Origin: Streptosporangium sandarakinum
GTDB lineage: Bacteria > Actinomycetota > Actinomycetes > Streptosporangiales > Streptosporangiaceae
NCBI RefSeq assembly: GCF_013409935.1
Contig: NZ_JACCCO010000001.1
Coordinates: 1,860,001-1,924,000, forward strand
Length of the DNA stretch: 64,000 nt
Direction: 5' to 3'
Numbering within the stretch: the first letter of the stretch is position 1; each line of letters starts with the position of its first letter. Positions 9,172-19,533 of the stretch are shown here, piece by piece. The notes below the pieces were generated by a model, which was given only the letters and a program-made list of their open reading frames with translations, was not told where the DNA came from and did no database searches. A program made the position numbers and the translations under genes.

Positions 9172-9534
9172 CAAAGAATCGAAAGCGATTCGACGGTCCT
9201 CAGGCCCGTGAACCCCGCCGTGACCGTCTCGCCGCAGGACGCGTTCTTCATCGAGCACCCCCGGAGGGAGAAGGGCGCGAGGTCGCGGTCCGCGGTCATC
9301 CGTGAGGCGCCGCGACCGCCGCGTGAGGCGCCCCTCGGGGAGGAGCGCGCCGCCGCCTTCCCGAACGTCTCCCTGCGCTCCGCCCGCCGCGCCGTACCGC
9401 GCCGGGTCGGCAATGGGCCCCATCCGTACCCGCCGAAACCCGGCCGTGAACGACGGGTGGGGCCGTGAACAGGATCTCCACGCGGTGATCACTCTCGTCA
9501 CCAAATCGTGAAAATTCATCTTTTGACCGAAATA
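9172..9534. other. Long intergenic region, no supported gene
   Basis: Open frames exist on both strands but have no family-like features; those crossing the tRNA are translation artefacts. The last part (about 9490-9545) is notably AT-richer and holds the promoter-like boxes listed separately. Confidence 0.5.
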
Positions 9535-9563
9535 TTGACGGCGATCTCACGGCAGGGTCAAAT
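9535..9563 (+). promoter_or_regulatory. Candidate promoter of the M4 protease gene
   Basis: TTGACG (9535-9540), 17-base spacer, TCAAAT (9558-9563) resembles a housekeeping -35/-10 pair in an AT-rich pocket. It would give a leader of about 160 bases before the GTG at 9731. Confidence 0.35.
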
Positions 9564-9730
9564 CCTCTCAGCCCCAGTGCTACCGACGAGTCCCTCCCCT
9601 CCGCCGTTCACCTCGCCAGGCGCGCAGCGTGCGTGGACGCGCTCCGGGACTCGCCACCACGCACCACGGCGGACCACGGACACCCCTCCGAAAAGATCCC
9701 GTGGCCGCCGCTCAGCAAAGGAGCACCCGC

Positions 9731-12139
9731 GTGAAACGCTCTGTCGCGTTTGCGCTCGTTGCCTCGGCGTCAAGCCTCGCCGTGGCACTGTCCGCCCCGT
9801 CCGCCGGAGCCGTCGGGCTGACCGCCCAGGCTCCGCCGGCCGCCTCCCCCGACACTCCCGCCCAGGCCGCCGACCGCCTGGTGGAGTCCGAACCGGCGAT
9901 CCTGCGGGCCTCTCCCAAGGACCGCTTCCTGCGCCACAGCGCTCTCGCCACCAAGGACGGGCTCAACTACGTCGCCTACGAGCGCACCTACGCCGGCCTG
10001 CCGGTCTACGGCGGCGACTTCGTCGTCGTGACGAACGCCACCGGCGGCGTGCTGAGCACGTCGGTCGCCCAGACCGAGCCGCTGAGCGTCTCGACCACCC
10101 CGAAGATCGACGCGGCGAAGGCCGCCGAGATCGCCCGGACGCAGATCAGCGACCCCGCCGAGGTCGCCGCGCCGAAGCTGTCGGTGATGGCCCAGGGGCG
10201 GGGCCGGCTGGCCTACGAGGTCCTGGTGACCGGCGCCGACCGCGGCCGCGAGAGCAAGATGCGCGTCTTCGTCGACGCGGTGACCGGTGAGGTCGCCGAG
10301 AAGTCGGACGTGGTCAGGGACGGCTCGGGGGCGAGTTACTACAACGGCCCGGTCACCATCGGCACCTCCGGCTCCGGCACGTCGTACTCCATGACCGACC
10401 CGGCCCGCCCGGGTATCCGCTGCGGCGGTCAGGGCGGCACCGCCTACACCGGGACGGACGACAGCTGGGGCAACGGCTCGGGCACCGACCTGGAGACCGC
10501 GTGCGTGGACGCCATGTACGCGGTGAGCCAGGAATGGGACATGCTCAAGAGCTGGCTGGGCCGCAACGGCATCGACGGCAACGGCAGCGGCTTCCCCGCG
10601 CGGGTCGGCCTGAGCGACGTCAACGCCTACTGGAACGGCAGCTACACCAACTTCGGCCGCTCCCAGGACGGGCAGCGTCAGGCGACGCCGATCGACGTGG
10701 TGGCCCACGAGTTCGGGCACGCGATCTTCCAGACCACGCCGGGCGGTTCGAGCGGCAGCAACGAGAAGGGCGGGCTCAACGAGTCCACCGGTGACGTCTT
10801 CGGCGCGCTGACGGAGTTCTACGCCAACGAGCCGAGCCAGTACGACCCGCCGGACCTCAGCGTGGGTGAGGAGGTCAACCTGGTCGGCGACGGCCCGATC
10901 CGCTACATGCACAAGCCGTCCCTCCTCGGCGACCCCGACTGCTACTCCTCCTCGGTGCCGAACATGGAGGTGCACGCCGCGGCGGGCGTGCAGAACCACT
11001 GGTTCTACCTGCTCTCGATGGGCACCAACCCGACCAACGGCCAGCCGGTCAGCCCGACCTGCAACAACACGACGGTCACCGGGGTCGGCATCCAGAAGGC
11101 CGGCCAGATCTTCATGGGCGCGCTGAACCGCAAGACCACGACGTGGACCCACCAGCTCGTCCGCAAGGCGACCCTGGAGGCGGCGATCCAGCTGTTCCCG
11201 GGTTCCTGCACCGAGTTCAACGCGACCAAGGCCGCGTGGAACGCCGTCAGCGTCCCGGCCGCCTCGGGCGAGCCCACCTCGTGCGGTTCGACGAGCAACG
11301 ACTTCTCGATGACGCTGAACCCGGCCTCGGCCAGCGTGCAGGCCGGCCAGCAGGCGACCTCGACGGTCGGCACGCAGACCACCTCGGGCAGCGCGCAGAG
11401 CGTGACGTTCTCGGCCTCCGGCCTGCCGTCGGGGGCGACCGCGTCCTTCAGCCCGGCGTCGGTGACCTCGGGCGCCTCCTCCACCATGACGATCTCGGTC
11501 CCGGCGGGCACGGCCGCGGGCACCTACAACGTGATCGTCACCGGTGACGGCGCCAGTGTGGACCACACGGCCACGTTCAACCTCACGGTCGGCACGACGG
11601 GCAACGTCGTCTTCAACGACACCTTCGAGACCGACCTGGGCTGGACGGTGAACGCGAGCGGCACCGACACCGCCACCACCGGGAAGTGGGAGCGCGGTGA
11701 CCCGGCGGCGACCTCCTCGGGCGTGACGCTGCAGCTCGGCACCACCGTCAGCGGGTCCAACGACCTGGTCACCGGCCGTCTGGCGGGCATCGCGGCGGGC
11801 GACTACGACGTGGACGGCGGCCTGACGAGCGTCCGTTCGCCGGAGATCGCGCTGCCGTCCGGGACGCTGACGCTGACGTTCTCCTGGTACCTGGCGCACC
11901 TGAACAACGCCACCAGCAGCGACTACTTCCGGGTCCGCGTGGTGAGCGGCAGCTCGAACACCGTGGTGTTCCAGCAGCTCGGCGCGGCCTCCGACCGGGC
12001 CGGGGCCTGGCAGACGGCGACGGTGAACCTGTCGTCCTACGCCGGTCAGACGGTCCGCCTGCTGGTGGAGACCGCCGACGCCTCGACGGCGAGCCTCATC
12101 GAGGCCGGCGTCGACGACGTGAAGATCACCAAGTCCTGA
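9731..12139 (+). CDS. Secreted M4 (thermolysin-family) metalloprotease
   Basis: 802 residues: signal peptide (about 1-30), FTP/PepSY propeptide (to about 200), M4 catalytic domain with HEFGH (zinc His326 and His330, catalytic Glu327) and third ligand Glu351 in GLNESTGD. An Ig-like domain follows (about 515-620), then a C-terminal jelly-roll domain (about 630-800) likely for substrate or surface binding. The GTG at 9731 is chosen because AAAGGAG (9717-9723) precedes it and the signal peptide begins there. A secreted, self-activated endopeptidase. A hairpin follows the stop. Confidence 0.92.
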   Translation: MKRSVAFALVASASSLAVALSAPSAGAVGLTAQAPPAASPDTPAQAADRLVESEPAILRASPKDRFLRHSALATKDGLNYVAYERTYAGLPVYGGDFVVVTNATGGVLSTSVAQTEPLSVSTTPKIDAAKAAEIARTQISDPAEVAAPKLSVMAQGRGRLAYEVLVTGADRGRESKMRVFVDAVTGEVAEKSDVVRDGSGASYYNGPVTIGTSGSGTSYSMTDPARPGIRCGGQGGTAYTGTDDSWGNGSGTDLETACVDAMYAVSQEWDMLKSWLGRNGIDGNGSGFPARVGLSDVNAYWNGSYTNFGRSQDGQRQATPIDVVAHEFGHAIFQTTPGGSSGSNEKGGLNESTGDVFGALTEFYANEPSQYDPPDLSVGEEVNLVGDGPIRYMHKPSLLGDPDCYSSSVPNMEVHAAAGVQNHWFYLLSMGTNPTNGQPVSPTCNNTTVTGVGIQKAGQIFMGALNRKTTTWTHQLVRKATLEAAIQLFPGSCTEFNATKAAWNAVSVPAASGEPTSCGSTSNDFSMTLNPASASVQAGQQATSTVGTQTTSGSAQSVTFSASGLPSGATASFSPASVTSGASSTMTISVPAGTAAGTYNVIVTGDGASVDHTATFNLTVGTTGNVVFNDTFETDLGWTVNASGTDTATTGKWERGDPAATSSGVTLQLGTTVSGSNDLVTGRLAGIAAGDYDVDGGLTSVRSPEIALPSGTLTLTFSWYLAHLNNATSSDYFRVRVVSGSSNTVVFQQLGAASDRAGAWQTATVNLSSYAGQTVRLLVETADASTASLIEAGVDDVKITKS

Positions 12140-12182
12140 TCCGGCGGCTCCGGCGTGGCGGCCCGGCCGTCACGTGAACGTC

Positions 12183-12217
12183 GCGGCCCCGGTCCCCTCC
12201 CCAGGGGCCGGGGCCGC
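12183..12217 (+). terminator. Hairpin terminator after M4 protease
   Basis: GCGGCCCCGG (12183-12192) is perfectly complementary to CCGGGGCCGC (12208-12217), 43 bases after the stop. Just downstream, CTCCCGAGTCGCCGG occurs twice about 30 bases apart (12254 and 12284), a small direct repeat of unknown meaning. Confidence 0.7.
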
Positions 12218-12420
12218 TTCGCACTATCCCCATCGTCACCGGCCGGCGTGTTCTCCCGAGTCGCCGGCCCGGCGGGCGGATGTCTCCCGAGTCGCCGGGC
12301 CGCGCGGTGCGTCCTCACCATCGCGCGGCCCGGCGTTGTTGTGATCCGCCATCACAAACGGTCTCCCTTTACTCACCCCGGAGGGTGCTCCCAGCCACCA
12401 TGATGCCCAAGAAGCGGTAA

Positions 12421-12483
12421 AGCACACGTAAGCCGTACAAAATGTGCTACCTGGGTCGTACACCGTGCTCCCCCCTGAGGGGG
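12421..12483. promoter_or_regulatory. Inverted repeats upstream of two-component genes
   Basis: AGCACA (12421-12426) and TGTGCT (12443-12448) form a dyad with a 16-base spacer. A second, tight CCCCC-TGA-GGGGG palindrome lies at 12471-12483, 36 bases before the kinase start. They are plausible response-regulator or repressor sites; which protein binds is unknown. Confidence 0.4.
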
Positions 12484-12518
12484 AAGGGGACCGATCCACC
12501 CGTACGTATCGTGGGGAT

Positions 12519-13709
12519 GTGTTCGGCAGACTGCACTCCTGGGGCCGGCGGCACCCGGCGGTCGTGGACCTCCTGTGGCTGACGCCGTTCCTGCTGATCT
12601 CGTTCGCCAACCTTGAGCTGCTCCGCTCCGGGGACGCCCACCTGATCGGCCGGGACCTCGGGCCCTGGGGGTTCCTCGCACTCGCGGTGGCGCTGGTGGC
12701 GCCGATGTTCTGGATGCGCCGCCACCCGCTGGCGGTGTTCACGGCCGTCTCGCTGGTCAGCTTCGCCCAGTGGCTCGCCGAGGTGCAGCCACAGTTCTTC
12801 AACCTCTCCGTGCTCATCGCCATGTACGGCGTGGCGTCGCACTGCACGCCGCGCTGGGCGGTCGGCGCGCTTCTCACCTCCGAGCTGGGCATCTTCCTCT
12901 CCCTCATCCAGTCCCCCGGCGACCCCGACGGCAGATCCTTCGCCAGCTCCTCGGTGTTCGTCGTGGCGATCTGGATCACCGGCATCTACACCAGCACCCG
13001 CCGCCGCTACCTGGAGGGCCTGGAGGAACGGGCCGAGCGGGCCGAGCGCGAGCGCGACCAGCAGGCCCGGCTGGCCACCGCCGCCGAGCGGGCCCGGATC
13101 GCCCGCGAGCTCCACGACGTGGTCGCGCACAACGTCAGCGTGATGATCGTCCAAGCCGACGGGGCGGGCTACGCGCTGGGCGGCGGAAACCCCGACACGG
13201 CCCGCGAGGCGATGAGGACGATCTCCGCCACCGGCCGCCGGGCCCTGGCCGAGATGCGCAGGATGGTCGGCGTGCTGCGGGCCGACGACACCGCCGAGGA
13301 GTACACCCCGCAGCCCGGCCTGTCCCAGCTCGACGACCTGGTGACGCGGGTCCGCTCCTCCGGCCTGCCGGTGGACCTGCGCGTCACCGGGATCCGGCAG
13401 GCCCTCCCCGAGGGGGAGGAGCTGACGGTGTACCGGATCGTCCAGGAGGCGCTGACCAATACCCTCAAGCACGGCGGTCCCGGCACGCGGGCCACGGTCG
13501 AGATGGAGTACGGCGTGCGCGAGCTGCTGCTGCGGGTGACCGACGACGGCCGCGGCGCCGCTGCCCCCCGCAGCCCGGACGGCCACGGCCTGGTCGGCAT
13601 GCGAGAGCGGGCCGCCGTGTTCGGCGGGAGCGTCGACGCCTGCCCCCGGCCCGGCGGCGGGTTCCAGGTGACGGCGCGGCTACCGGTGGGCGAGCCCGCG
13701 GCCGGTTGA
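12519..13709 (+). CDS. Sensor histidine kinase, NarL-partner (HisKA_3) type
   Basis: About 396 residues: four to five membrane helices in the first 165 residues, then the dimerisation helix with phospho-acceptor His199 in RELHDVVAHNVSVM, and a C-terminal HATPase_c domain (EALTNTLKH, DDGRG, GLVGMRERA). The sensor part has no recognisable ligand domain, typical of cell-envelope-sensing kinases. The start is uncertain: GTG 12519 gives a protein starting just before the basic, membrane-entry segment, but the purine run GGGGA is too close for a normal ribosome site. The regulator follows 20 bases later. Confidence 0.9.
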   Translation: MFGRLHSWGRRHPAVVDLLWLTPFLLISFANLELLRSGDAHLIGRDLGPWGFLALAVALVAPMFWMRRHPLAVFTAVSLVSFAQWLAEVQPQFFNLSVLIAMYGVASHCTPRWAVGALLTSELGIFLSLIQSPGDPDGRSFASSSVFVVAIWITGIYTSTRRRYLEGLEERAERAERERDQQARLATAAERARIARELHDVVAHNVSVMIVQADGAGYALGGGNPDTAREAMRTISATGRRALAEMRRMVGVLRADDTAEEYTPQPGLSQLDDLVTRVRSSGLPVDLRVTGIRQALPEGEELTVYRIVQEALTNTLKHGGPGTRATVEMEYGVRELLLRVTDDGRGAAAPRSPDGHGLVGMRERAAVFGGSVDACPRPGGGFQVTARLPVGEPAAG

Positions 13710-13729
13710 GCGAGAGGGGTGCGCGGGAC

Positions 13730-14395
13730 GTGATCCGCGTGATGCTGGTGGACGATCAGGAGCTGCTGCGGACGGGGTTCCGCATGGTGCTCGGGGCGCA
13801 GCCCGACATCGAGGTCGTCGCGGAGGCGGGCGACGGCGCCGCGGCGGTCCGGGCCGCGCGGACGGCCGGGGCGGACGTCGTGCTGATGGACGTGCGGATG
13901 CCCGTCATGGACGGGGTGGAGGCGACCCGGCTGATCCGCGCGGAGCCGGACGGGCCGCGGGTGCTGATCCTCACCACCTTCGACCTGGACGAGTACGCGT
14001 TCGCCGCGCTGAAGGCCGGCGCGTCCGGGTTCCTGCTCAAGGACGTGCCGCCCGCCGACCTCGTCAGCGCGATCCGGTCGGTGCACAGCGGCGACGCGGT
14101 GGTGGCGCCGAGCACGACGCGGCGGCTGCTGGAGCGCTTCGCCGTACACCTCCCGTCGCCGGGTACGGCGGAGCCCGCGGCGCTGGACGGGCTCACCGCG
14201 CGGGAGCGCGAGGTGCTGGTGCTGGTGGCGCGGGGGTTGTCGAACACCGAGATCGCCGCCCGGCTGGTCCTGGCCGAGGCGACGGTCAAGACGCACCTGG
14301 GCCGGATCCTGGCCAAACTGGGCCTGCGGGACCGGGCGCAGGTGGTGGTGTACGCCTACGAGAGCGGCCTGGTCACCCCGAACTCGGCGGGTTAG
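13730..14395 (+). CDS. Response regulator, NarL/FixJ family
   Basis: 221 residues: receiver domain with phospho-acceptor Asp54 (VVLMDVRMPVMDG) and Lys near 104 (FLLKDV), and a C-terminal LuxR-type helix-turn-helix (LTAREREVLVLVARGLSNTEIA). It pairs with the kinase 20 bases upstream. The ABC exporter starting 258 bases downstream is a likely target, as kinase-regulator-MacB-type exporter sets are common in actinomycetes. The GTG at 13730 is preferred over one at 13739, on spacing to GAGAGGGG. Confidence 0.93.
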   Translation: MIRVMLVDDQELLRTGFRMVLGAQPDIEVVAEAGDGAAAVRAARTAGADVVLMDVRMPVMDGVEATRLIRAEPDGPRVLILTTFDLDEYAFAALKAGASGFLLKDVPPADLVSAIRSVHSGDAVVAPSTTRRLLERFAVHLPSPGTAEPAALDGLTAREREVLVLVARGLSNTEIAARLVLAEATVKTHLGRILAKLGLRDRAQVVVYAYESGLVTPNSAG

Positions 14396-14653
14396 CCGCC
14401 CCGCCGGCCCCGGCTCTCTCCCTCCCGGCTCCCGCCGAGCCCGCTCGGGGTCCGGGCCCGGGAGCCCTCGCCCGGGACGGGCCGGGCCGGGTCGGCCGAA
14501 TGGCCGATGCCGGGCTACCCCTCCGGTGGGAACCGCCGCTCCGCGCGGGCCCTTCGGCGGAGGACAAGTCCGTCCCGCAGTCCGATGGCGGGCGTTTCCC
14601 CTGGCAATAGCGTTTTCCCGTCATCAATGGCTGTTGTCGCAAGGAGAGTTGAC

Positions 14654-15427
14654 GTGACCCTCACCGGTGGAGAGGTCGGCGCGCGAGGCGCGCGGGAGAA
14701 GGCGGCGCCCGCCGTGGTCGCGAAGGGGCTGACGAAGAGCTACGGCCGGGGGGACACGACCGTGCACGCGCTGCGCGGGGTGGACGTCTCCTTCGCGACC
14801 GGCGCCTTCACCGCGATCATGGGGCCGTCCGGGTCCGGGAAGTCCACGCTGATGCACTGCCTGGCGGGCCTCGACACGGTCAGCGGCGGGCAGGTGCACA
14901 TCGGCGACGTCGAGCTGACCGGGCTGGGCGACAAGCGGCTCACCCTGCTGCGCCGCGAGCGGATCGGCTTCATCTTCCAGGCGTTCAACCTGCTGCCGAC
15001 GCTGACCGCCGAGCAGAACATCCGGCTCCCGCTGGACATCGCCGGCCGCCAGGCCGACCAGGACCTGTTCGACCGCGTGGTGGAGACCGTGGGCCTGCGC
15101 GACCGGCTCGGGCACCGGCCGACGGAGCTGTCCGGCGGCCAGCAGCAGCGGGTGGCCGTGGCCAGGGCGCTGATCAGCAAGCCGCAGGTCATCTTCGCCG
15201 ACGAGCCGACCGGCAACCTCGACTCCCGCAGCGGCGCCGAGGTGCTGTCCTTCCTGCGCACGTCGGTGCGCGAGCTCGGCCAGACGATCGTGATGGTCAC
15301 CCATGACCCGGTGGCGGCCTCCTACGCCGACCGCGTGGTGTTCCTCCGTGACGGCCTGCTGGTCAGCGAGATCCACCGGCCGACCCCGCAGAGCGTGCTG
15401 GACACGCTGATGAAGCTGGAGGCCTGA
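14654..15427 (+). CDS. ABC transporter ATP-binding protein (MacB/LolD type)
   Basis: 257 residues. Walker A GPSGSGKST, signature LSGGQQQRVA, Walker B VIFADEPTGNLDS and switch H are all intact, with LolD/MacB-like spacing. The GTG at 14654 has AAGGAGAG at 14641-14648. The permease follows three bases after the stop, so they form one transporter. The 258-base gap from the regulator gives room for its own promoter; I see no clear boxes there. Confidence 0.95.
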   Translation: MTLTGGEVGARGAREKAAPAVVAKGLTKSYGRGDTTVHALRGVDVSFATGAFTAIMGPSGSGKSTLMHCLAGLDTVSGGQVHIGDVELTGLGDKRLTLLRRERIGFIFQAFNLLPTLTAEQNIRLPLDIAGRQADQDLFDRVVETVGLRDRLGHRPTELSGGQQQRVAVARALISKPQVIFADEPTGNLDSRSGAEVLSFLRTSVRELGQTIVMVTHDPVAASYADRVVFLRDGLLVSEIHRPTPQSVLDTLMKLEA

Positions 15428-15430
15428 GGG

Positions 15431-17950
15431 ATGGTCAAGGCGACACTCGCCGGGCTGCTGGCGCACCGGCTGCGCCTGCTGCTCACCTCGCTGGCGATCG
15501 CGCTGGGCGTGGGCTTCATCGCGGGCACCTTCGTGCTCACCGACACCATCGACGCGGGCTTCAGCCGGCGGTTCGCCGCGGCGGCCGACAAGGTCGACGT
15601 CGCCGTGCTGCCCGCCCCGGGCACGGACCGGCAGGTGCCGCCCCACATTCCGGCGGCGGCGCTGGAGAAGGTCCGCGCGGCCAGAGGGGTCGCCGACGCC
15701 CAGGGGCTCGTGCGGGGCACCTCCGCCCTGATCGGCAAGGACGGCAAGGCCGCCGGCGACTACCCCACCTCCGGCCTCTCCGTCGTCGAGGGCCCGCTGA
15801 ACCGCACCGAGATCACCAGCGGCGCGGCGCCGAAGACCGACGCGCAGGCCGTACTCGACGAGAACACCGCGAAGACCCGCGGTTTCAAGGTCGGGGACCG
15901 GATCACGGTGCTCGACTCGCGCGAGGCCAGGCACGAGTTCACCCTGGTCGGCCTGTTCGACGTCGGCCTCGACCAGGAGCTCGGCTACACCGGCGCGGTC
16001 GGATACACCACCGCCATGGCGCAGCGGATGACCGGGCAGCGCGTCTTCACCGAGATCGACGTCGTGGCCGCCGAGGGCGTCTCCCAGGAGCAGGCCCGCA
16101 CGGCGGTCGCCGCCGCCCTGGGGCCGGGCTACCAGGTCGTGACCGGGGAGAAGTTCGCCGACGACCTGGCGAAGCGGAACGGCGCGGACACCGGGATACT
16201 CAAGACGGGCCTGCTGCTGTTCGGCTTGGTGGCGATGTTCGTGGCCGCCCTGGTCATCTACAACACCTTCACCATCCTCGTCGCCCAGCGGACCAGGGAG
16301 ATGGCGCTGCTGCGCTGCATCGGCGCCACCCGCGGGCAGGTCTTCGGCTCCGTCCTGCTGGAGTCGACGGTCGTCGGCCTGCTCTCCTCGGCCCTCGGGC
16401 TGCTGCTCGGCTACGGCCTGAGCCTGGGGGCGCTCACCGCGCTGACCTCGCTCGGCGCGCCGCTGCCCACCGGCGTGGCCCCCACCCTGACACCGCGCAC
16501 GATCGGGCTGGCCGTGGCCCTGGGCGTCATCGTCACCGTGGGCGCGGCGCTGCTGCCGGCCCGGACGGCGACGCGGGTCGCGCCGATCGCGGCGCTGCGC
16601 TCGCAGATCGAGGAGCGCACCTTCCGGACCGGCGTCGTCCGGATGGTCCTGGCGGCGCTGTTCCTGCTCGCCGGCGCGGGCGTCACCGCGGCCGGGGTCG
16701 CCATGGACCCCGGCGAGACCGCGCTCTTCGTCGTCATGGCCGGCGGCACGGTCTTCTTCCTGGGGGTGCTGGTCTTCGGCCCGGTGCTCGTCAGGCCGCT
16801 CGGCGCGCTGGTCGGCTGGCTGCCCGCGAAGCTCGCCGGGGTGCCCGGCAGGCTCGCGATGGACAACTCCGGCCGCAACCCCCGCCGGTCGGCCACCACG
16901 ACCGTGGCGCTCACCGTGGGCGTGACGCTCATGACCCTCATCGCCGTCATCACCGGCACCGTACGGACGACCTTCACCGAGCGGCTCGACGAGCAGTTCC
17001 CGGTGGACTACCTGATCCAGCCGCAGGACCGCGACGCCACGCTCCCCCGCGCCCTGGGCCAGGGGCTGCGGAACAGCCCCGAGCTCGCCTCGGTCGTGGC
17101 GTTCCGCGAGAAGATCACCAAGGTCGGGGACCGCGGCGCCGAGTTCCGGGTGGGGACCTTCACCCCGGCGCCGGGCTTCCGGCCGGAGCTCGACAAGGGC
17201 TCGATCGCGCTGCTCACGCCCGGGACCGCGGTCATCGGCCGGCATGTCGCCACCGACCTGGGGCTGAAGGTCGGCGACCGGATCACCGTGCGGACCGCCA
17301 GGGCCGGCACGGTGAACCTGCGGGTCGCGGCCACCTTCAACCCCGAATCCGGGGTCCTGCCCCCGGTCACCGTGCCGGAGGGCGACTTCGACCGCTACTT
17401 CGGCGCGGTCGGCGACAGCCGGATGATGATCAACGCCCGGGACGGCGTCGGCGCCGACGTGGGACGCCGGATCGTCGAGGCGGCGGCGCAGCCGTACCCG
17501 ACGGCGAAGGTCGCCAGCGCGGCCGAGGTCCGGGGCCAGTTCGAGGAATCACTCGACATGATGGTGATGATCATCACCGGCCTGCTGGGCCTGGCGGTGC
17601 TCATCTCCCTGCTGGGCATCGCGAACACGCTCTCGCTGTCGGTCCACGAGCGGACCCGGGAGTCGGCCCTGCTGCGGGCGCTCGGCCTGACCCGGCCCCA
17701 GCTGCGGCGGATGCTCTCGGTGGAGGCGCTGATCCTGGGGCTCATCGGCGCACTGGTCGGCGTGGCGCTCGGCGTCGGGTTCGGCTGGGCCGCGACGCGG
17801 ACGATGGTCGACGACGTCGCCTTCCAGGTGCCGGTCACGCAGATCCTGGCGTTCGTGGCGCTGTCCGGCCTGGCCGGGATCGTCGCCGCCGTGCTGCCGG
17901 CCCGCCGGGCCGCCCGCGCCTCCATCGTCGGCTCCCTCGCCACCGGCTGA
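15431..17950 (+). CDS. FtsX-like ABC transporter permease
   Basis: 839 residues with the duplicated FtsX architecture: helix 1 (about 15-35), a large extracellular MacB-PCD domain, three helices (about 255-390), a second helix 1 near 485-505, a second extracellular domain, and three final helices (about 705-835). The conserved cytosolic segments [17 protein letters not shown] and [17 protein letters not shown] mark both halves. The likely role is mechanotransmission or export of a peptide or lipid, not classical import. It works with the ATPase just upstream. Confidence 0.93.
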   Translation: MVKATLAGLLAHRLRLLLTSLAIALGVGFIAGTFVLTDTIDAGFSRRFAAAADKVDVAVLPAPGTDRQVPPHIPAAALEKVRAARGVADAQGLVRGTSALIGKDGKAAGDYPTSGLSVVEGPLNRTEITSGAAPKTDAQAVLDENTAKTRGFKVGDRITVLDSREARHEFTLVGLFDVGLDQELGYTGAVGYTTAMAQRMTGQRVFTEIDVVAAEGVSQEQARTAVAAALGPGYQVVTGEKFADDLAKRNGADTGILKTGLLLFGLVAMFVAALVIYNTFTILVAQRTREMALLRCIGATRGQVFGSVLLESTVVGLLSSALGLLLGYGLSLGALTALTSLGAPLPTGVAPTLTPRTIGLAVALGVIVTVGAALLPARTATRVAPIAALRSQIEERTFRTGVVRMVLAALFLLAGAGVTAAGVAMDPGETALFVVMAGGTVFFLGVLVFGPVLVRPLGALVGWLPAKLAGVPGRLAMDNSGRNPRRSATTTVALTVGVTLMTLIAVITGTVRTTFTERLDEQFPVDYLIQPQDRDATLPRALGQGLRNSPELASVVAFREKITKVGDRGAEFRVGTFTPAPGFRPELDKGSIALLTPGTAVIGRHVATDLGLKVGDRITVRTARAGTVNLRVAATFNPESGVLPPVTVPEGDFDRYFGAVGDSRMMINARDGVGADVGRRIVEAAAQPYPTAKVASAAEVRGQFEESLDMMVMIITGLLGLAVLISLLGIANTLSLSVHERTRESALLRALGLTRPQLRRMLSVEALILGLIGALVGVALGVGFGWAATRTMVDDVAFQVPVTQILAFVALSGLAGIVAAVLPARRAARASIVGSLATG

Positions 17951-18011
17951 CCGGCCGGCACGGCGGCCGGGCGCCCGCGGGGCGGCGCGCGTCGAGCGGA
18001 GAAGTACGCAC

Positions 18012-18048
18012 ACGGCCGGGTCGCCCGCGGGGGCGGCGCCCCGGCCGT
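18012..18048. terminator. Bidirectional hairpin between converging genes
   Basis: CGGCCGGG (18013-18020) pairs with CCCGGCCG (18040-18047), with an inner CGCC/GGCG stem. It lies between the permease stop and the ATPase stop on the other strand. Confidence 0.55.
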
Positions 18049-18053
18049 TCCTC

Positions 18054-19523
18054 CTACTCCCCCGTGTAGAGCCGGTGGAGGTCCACCAACTGGATCCGGC
18101 CGTCACCGGAGGCGGCCGCCGTCCGGAGATCGTCGGTGAACCCCGCTCCGCTGAACATGATGAGCACCCCCGGGGCCCGCCCCCGGGCGGCCAGTACGGA
18201 GGCGATCTTCTCAAGCCTGTTCAGGTGGCCGAGACCGACGACGTCTCCCCATTTGATCTCACCGATGGCGAGCAGCCGGCCCTCGGGGTCGAACGCGGCG
18301 AGGTCGACTTCGTGCCCCGTGCGCGTGGCCTGGTCGTAGACGACCCCCGAGAGGATCCTCGCGGGAAAACCCCCGAAGGTGTCGTCGGCGGCCATGTTCG
18401 ACGCCCAGACCCGGCACATCCGCTCGAACACCGGCCCGGCGACGTTGCTGAGGAACTTCGGCGCGGACGCCTTCCAGATACGTTCGGTACGGCCGGGCCG
18501 TACCTGCTCCAGCTGCGCCCAGTACGGGCGCATGATCACGTGATAGAAGCGGATCAGTGGCTCGGTGATGCGGTACTCCGACCTGTTGGACCGGAACGCG
18601 TCCGGTTCGGTGACGAGAAGACCCGCCTCTTCCAGAACCGTCAGATGGTGGGAGATGTCAGTGGCCTTGCGCTCGATACGGGTCGCTATACCGCCCCGGG
18701 TGGCGTTCCCTTCGGCCACGGCGGCGAGAACCGTGTGGTAGAGACCCGTGTCGCGGAGTGTCGGATCCTCCGCGAGGAGGGCGCGCACCTCACGGAAGAG
18801 AGGGCTCGCCGGATTGAGCACGTGCTCGACGACCCACGCGTCGAACTCGTCGAGGCTCGCCGGTGCTTCACCGCGGAGGTATTCGGTGCGGTAGGCGGGC
18901 GTGCCGCCGAGCACGAAGTACAGCGTGGCCGCGAGCCGATGGTCGGTGATGCCCCAGAACCCGGCGGCCGTCCGGAAATCGAAGGTCGGCACGACCAGTT
19001 CGAGGCCGGCCCTGCCGCGAAGCGGAGCGGCGCCGGTGAGCAGGCCCCCCATGAAGGAGATCGAGGACCCGCACAGCAGAATCCGCGCCCTGGAGGCCAG
19101 CCGCGCGGCGCGGCGCGGCGACAGCGCCTTCTGGATGACGGAGGGAAGGTCCTTGGCATCTCTGACCAGGTAGGGGAACTCGTCGAGGACCACGGGGACC
19201 GGACGGTCCGCTGCCAGGGCCAGCAGCCCGTCGATGGCCTGCGCCCAGTCGCCGAAGCGGACCGTCCCCGGTGCGCCGTTGTAGGCGGCCACCGCGTCAC
19301 CGAGCTGCCGGAGCGCCTCCTGGCGCGGCACGGCCTCCGTCGCCGCGTAGTAGAAGCCGCCACTGGCCTCGCAGAGCGATTCCAGGAGGAAGGACTTGCC
19401 CTGCCGTCTACGCCCCGACACCACCCCCAGGGTGGCGCCCGGGCCGTCGTCACCGGCGAAGCGGGTGAGCTGCCGCCACTCCCAGTCGCGATCGAACATG
19501 TCCGGAGGCTTGGCCGGTCGCAC
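18054..19523 (-). CDS. AAA ATPase of the archaeal-ATPase/DUF234 family
   Basis: 489 residues. P-loop GRRRQGKS (37-44), Walker B VVLDEFPYL, sensor serines in LLCGSSISFM. A winged-helix follows at about 270-320 (ATRIERKATDISHHLTVLEE), then a C-terminal DUF234 domain with HEVDLAAFD and IGEIKWG, spaced like a PD-(D/E)xK nuclease core. The role is unknown; relatives are scattered and often stand alone. The GTG at 19523 has GGAGGG nearby; ATG 19499 is the alternative. A 39-base palindrome covers its presumed promoter. Confidence 0.85.
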   Translation of the reverse strand: MRPAKPPDMFDRDWEWRQLTRFAGDDGPGATLGVVSGRRRQGKSFLLESLCEASGGFYYAATEAVPRQEALRQLGDAVAAYNGAPGTVRFGDWAQAIDGLLALAADRPVPVVLDEFPYLVRDAKDLPSVIQKALSPRRAARLASRARILLCGSSISFMGGLLTGAAPLRGRAGLELVVPTFDFRTAAGFWGITDHRLAATLYFVLGGTPAYRTEYLRGEAPASLDEFDAWVVEHVLNPASPLFREVRALLAEDPTLRDTGLYHTVLAAVAEGNATRGGIATRIERKATDISHHLTVLEEAGLLVTEPDAFRSNRSEYRITEPLIRFYHVIMRPYWAQLEQVRPGRTERIWKASAPKFLSNVAGPVFERMCRVWASNMAADDTFGGFPARILSGVVYDQATRTGHEVDLAAFDPEGRLLAIGEIKWGDVVGLGHLNRLEKIASVLAARGRAPGVLIMFSGAGFTDDLRTAAASGDGRIQLVDLHRLYTGE

Positions 19524-19533
19524 GAACCCTCCA

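Noticed and set aside
9070..9519. Minus-strand frame of about 150 codons across the tRNA
   Set aside because: Its RRDSNPL-type segment is the classic result of translating a tRNA gene backwards; no ribosome site or family features.
14624..17245. Very long minus-strand frame opposite the ABC transporter
   Set aside because: Arg/Gly/Ala-rich without motifs; mirror of a real GC-rich gene pair.
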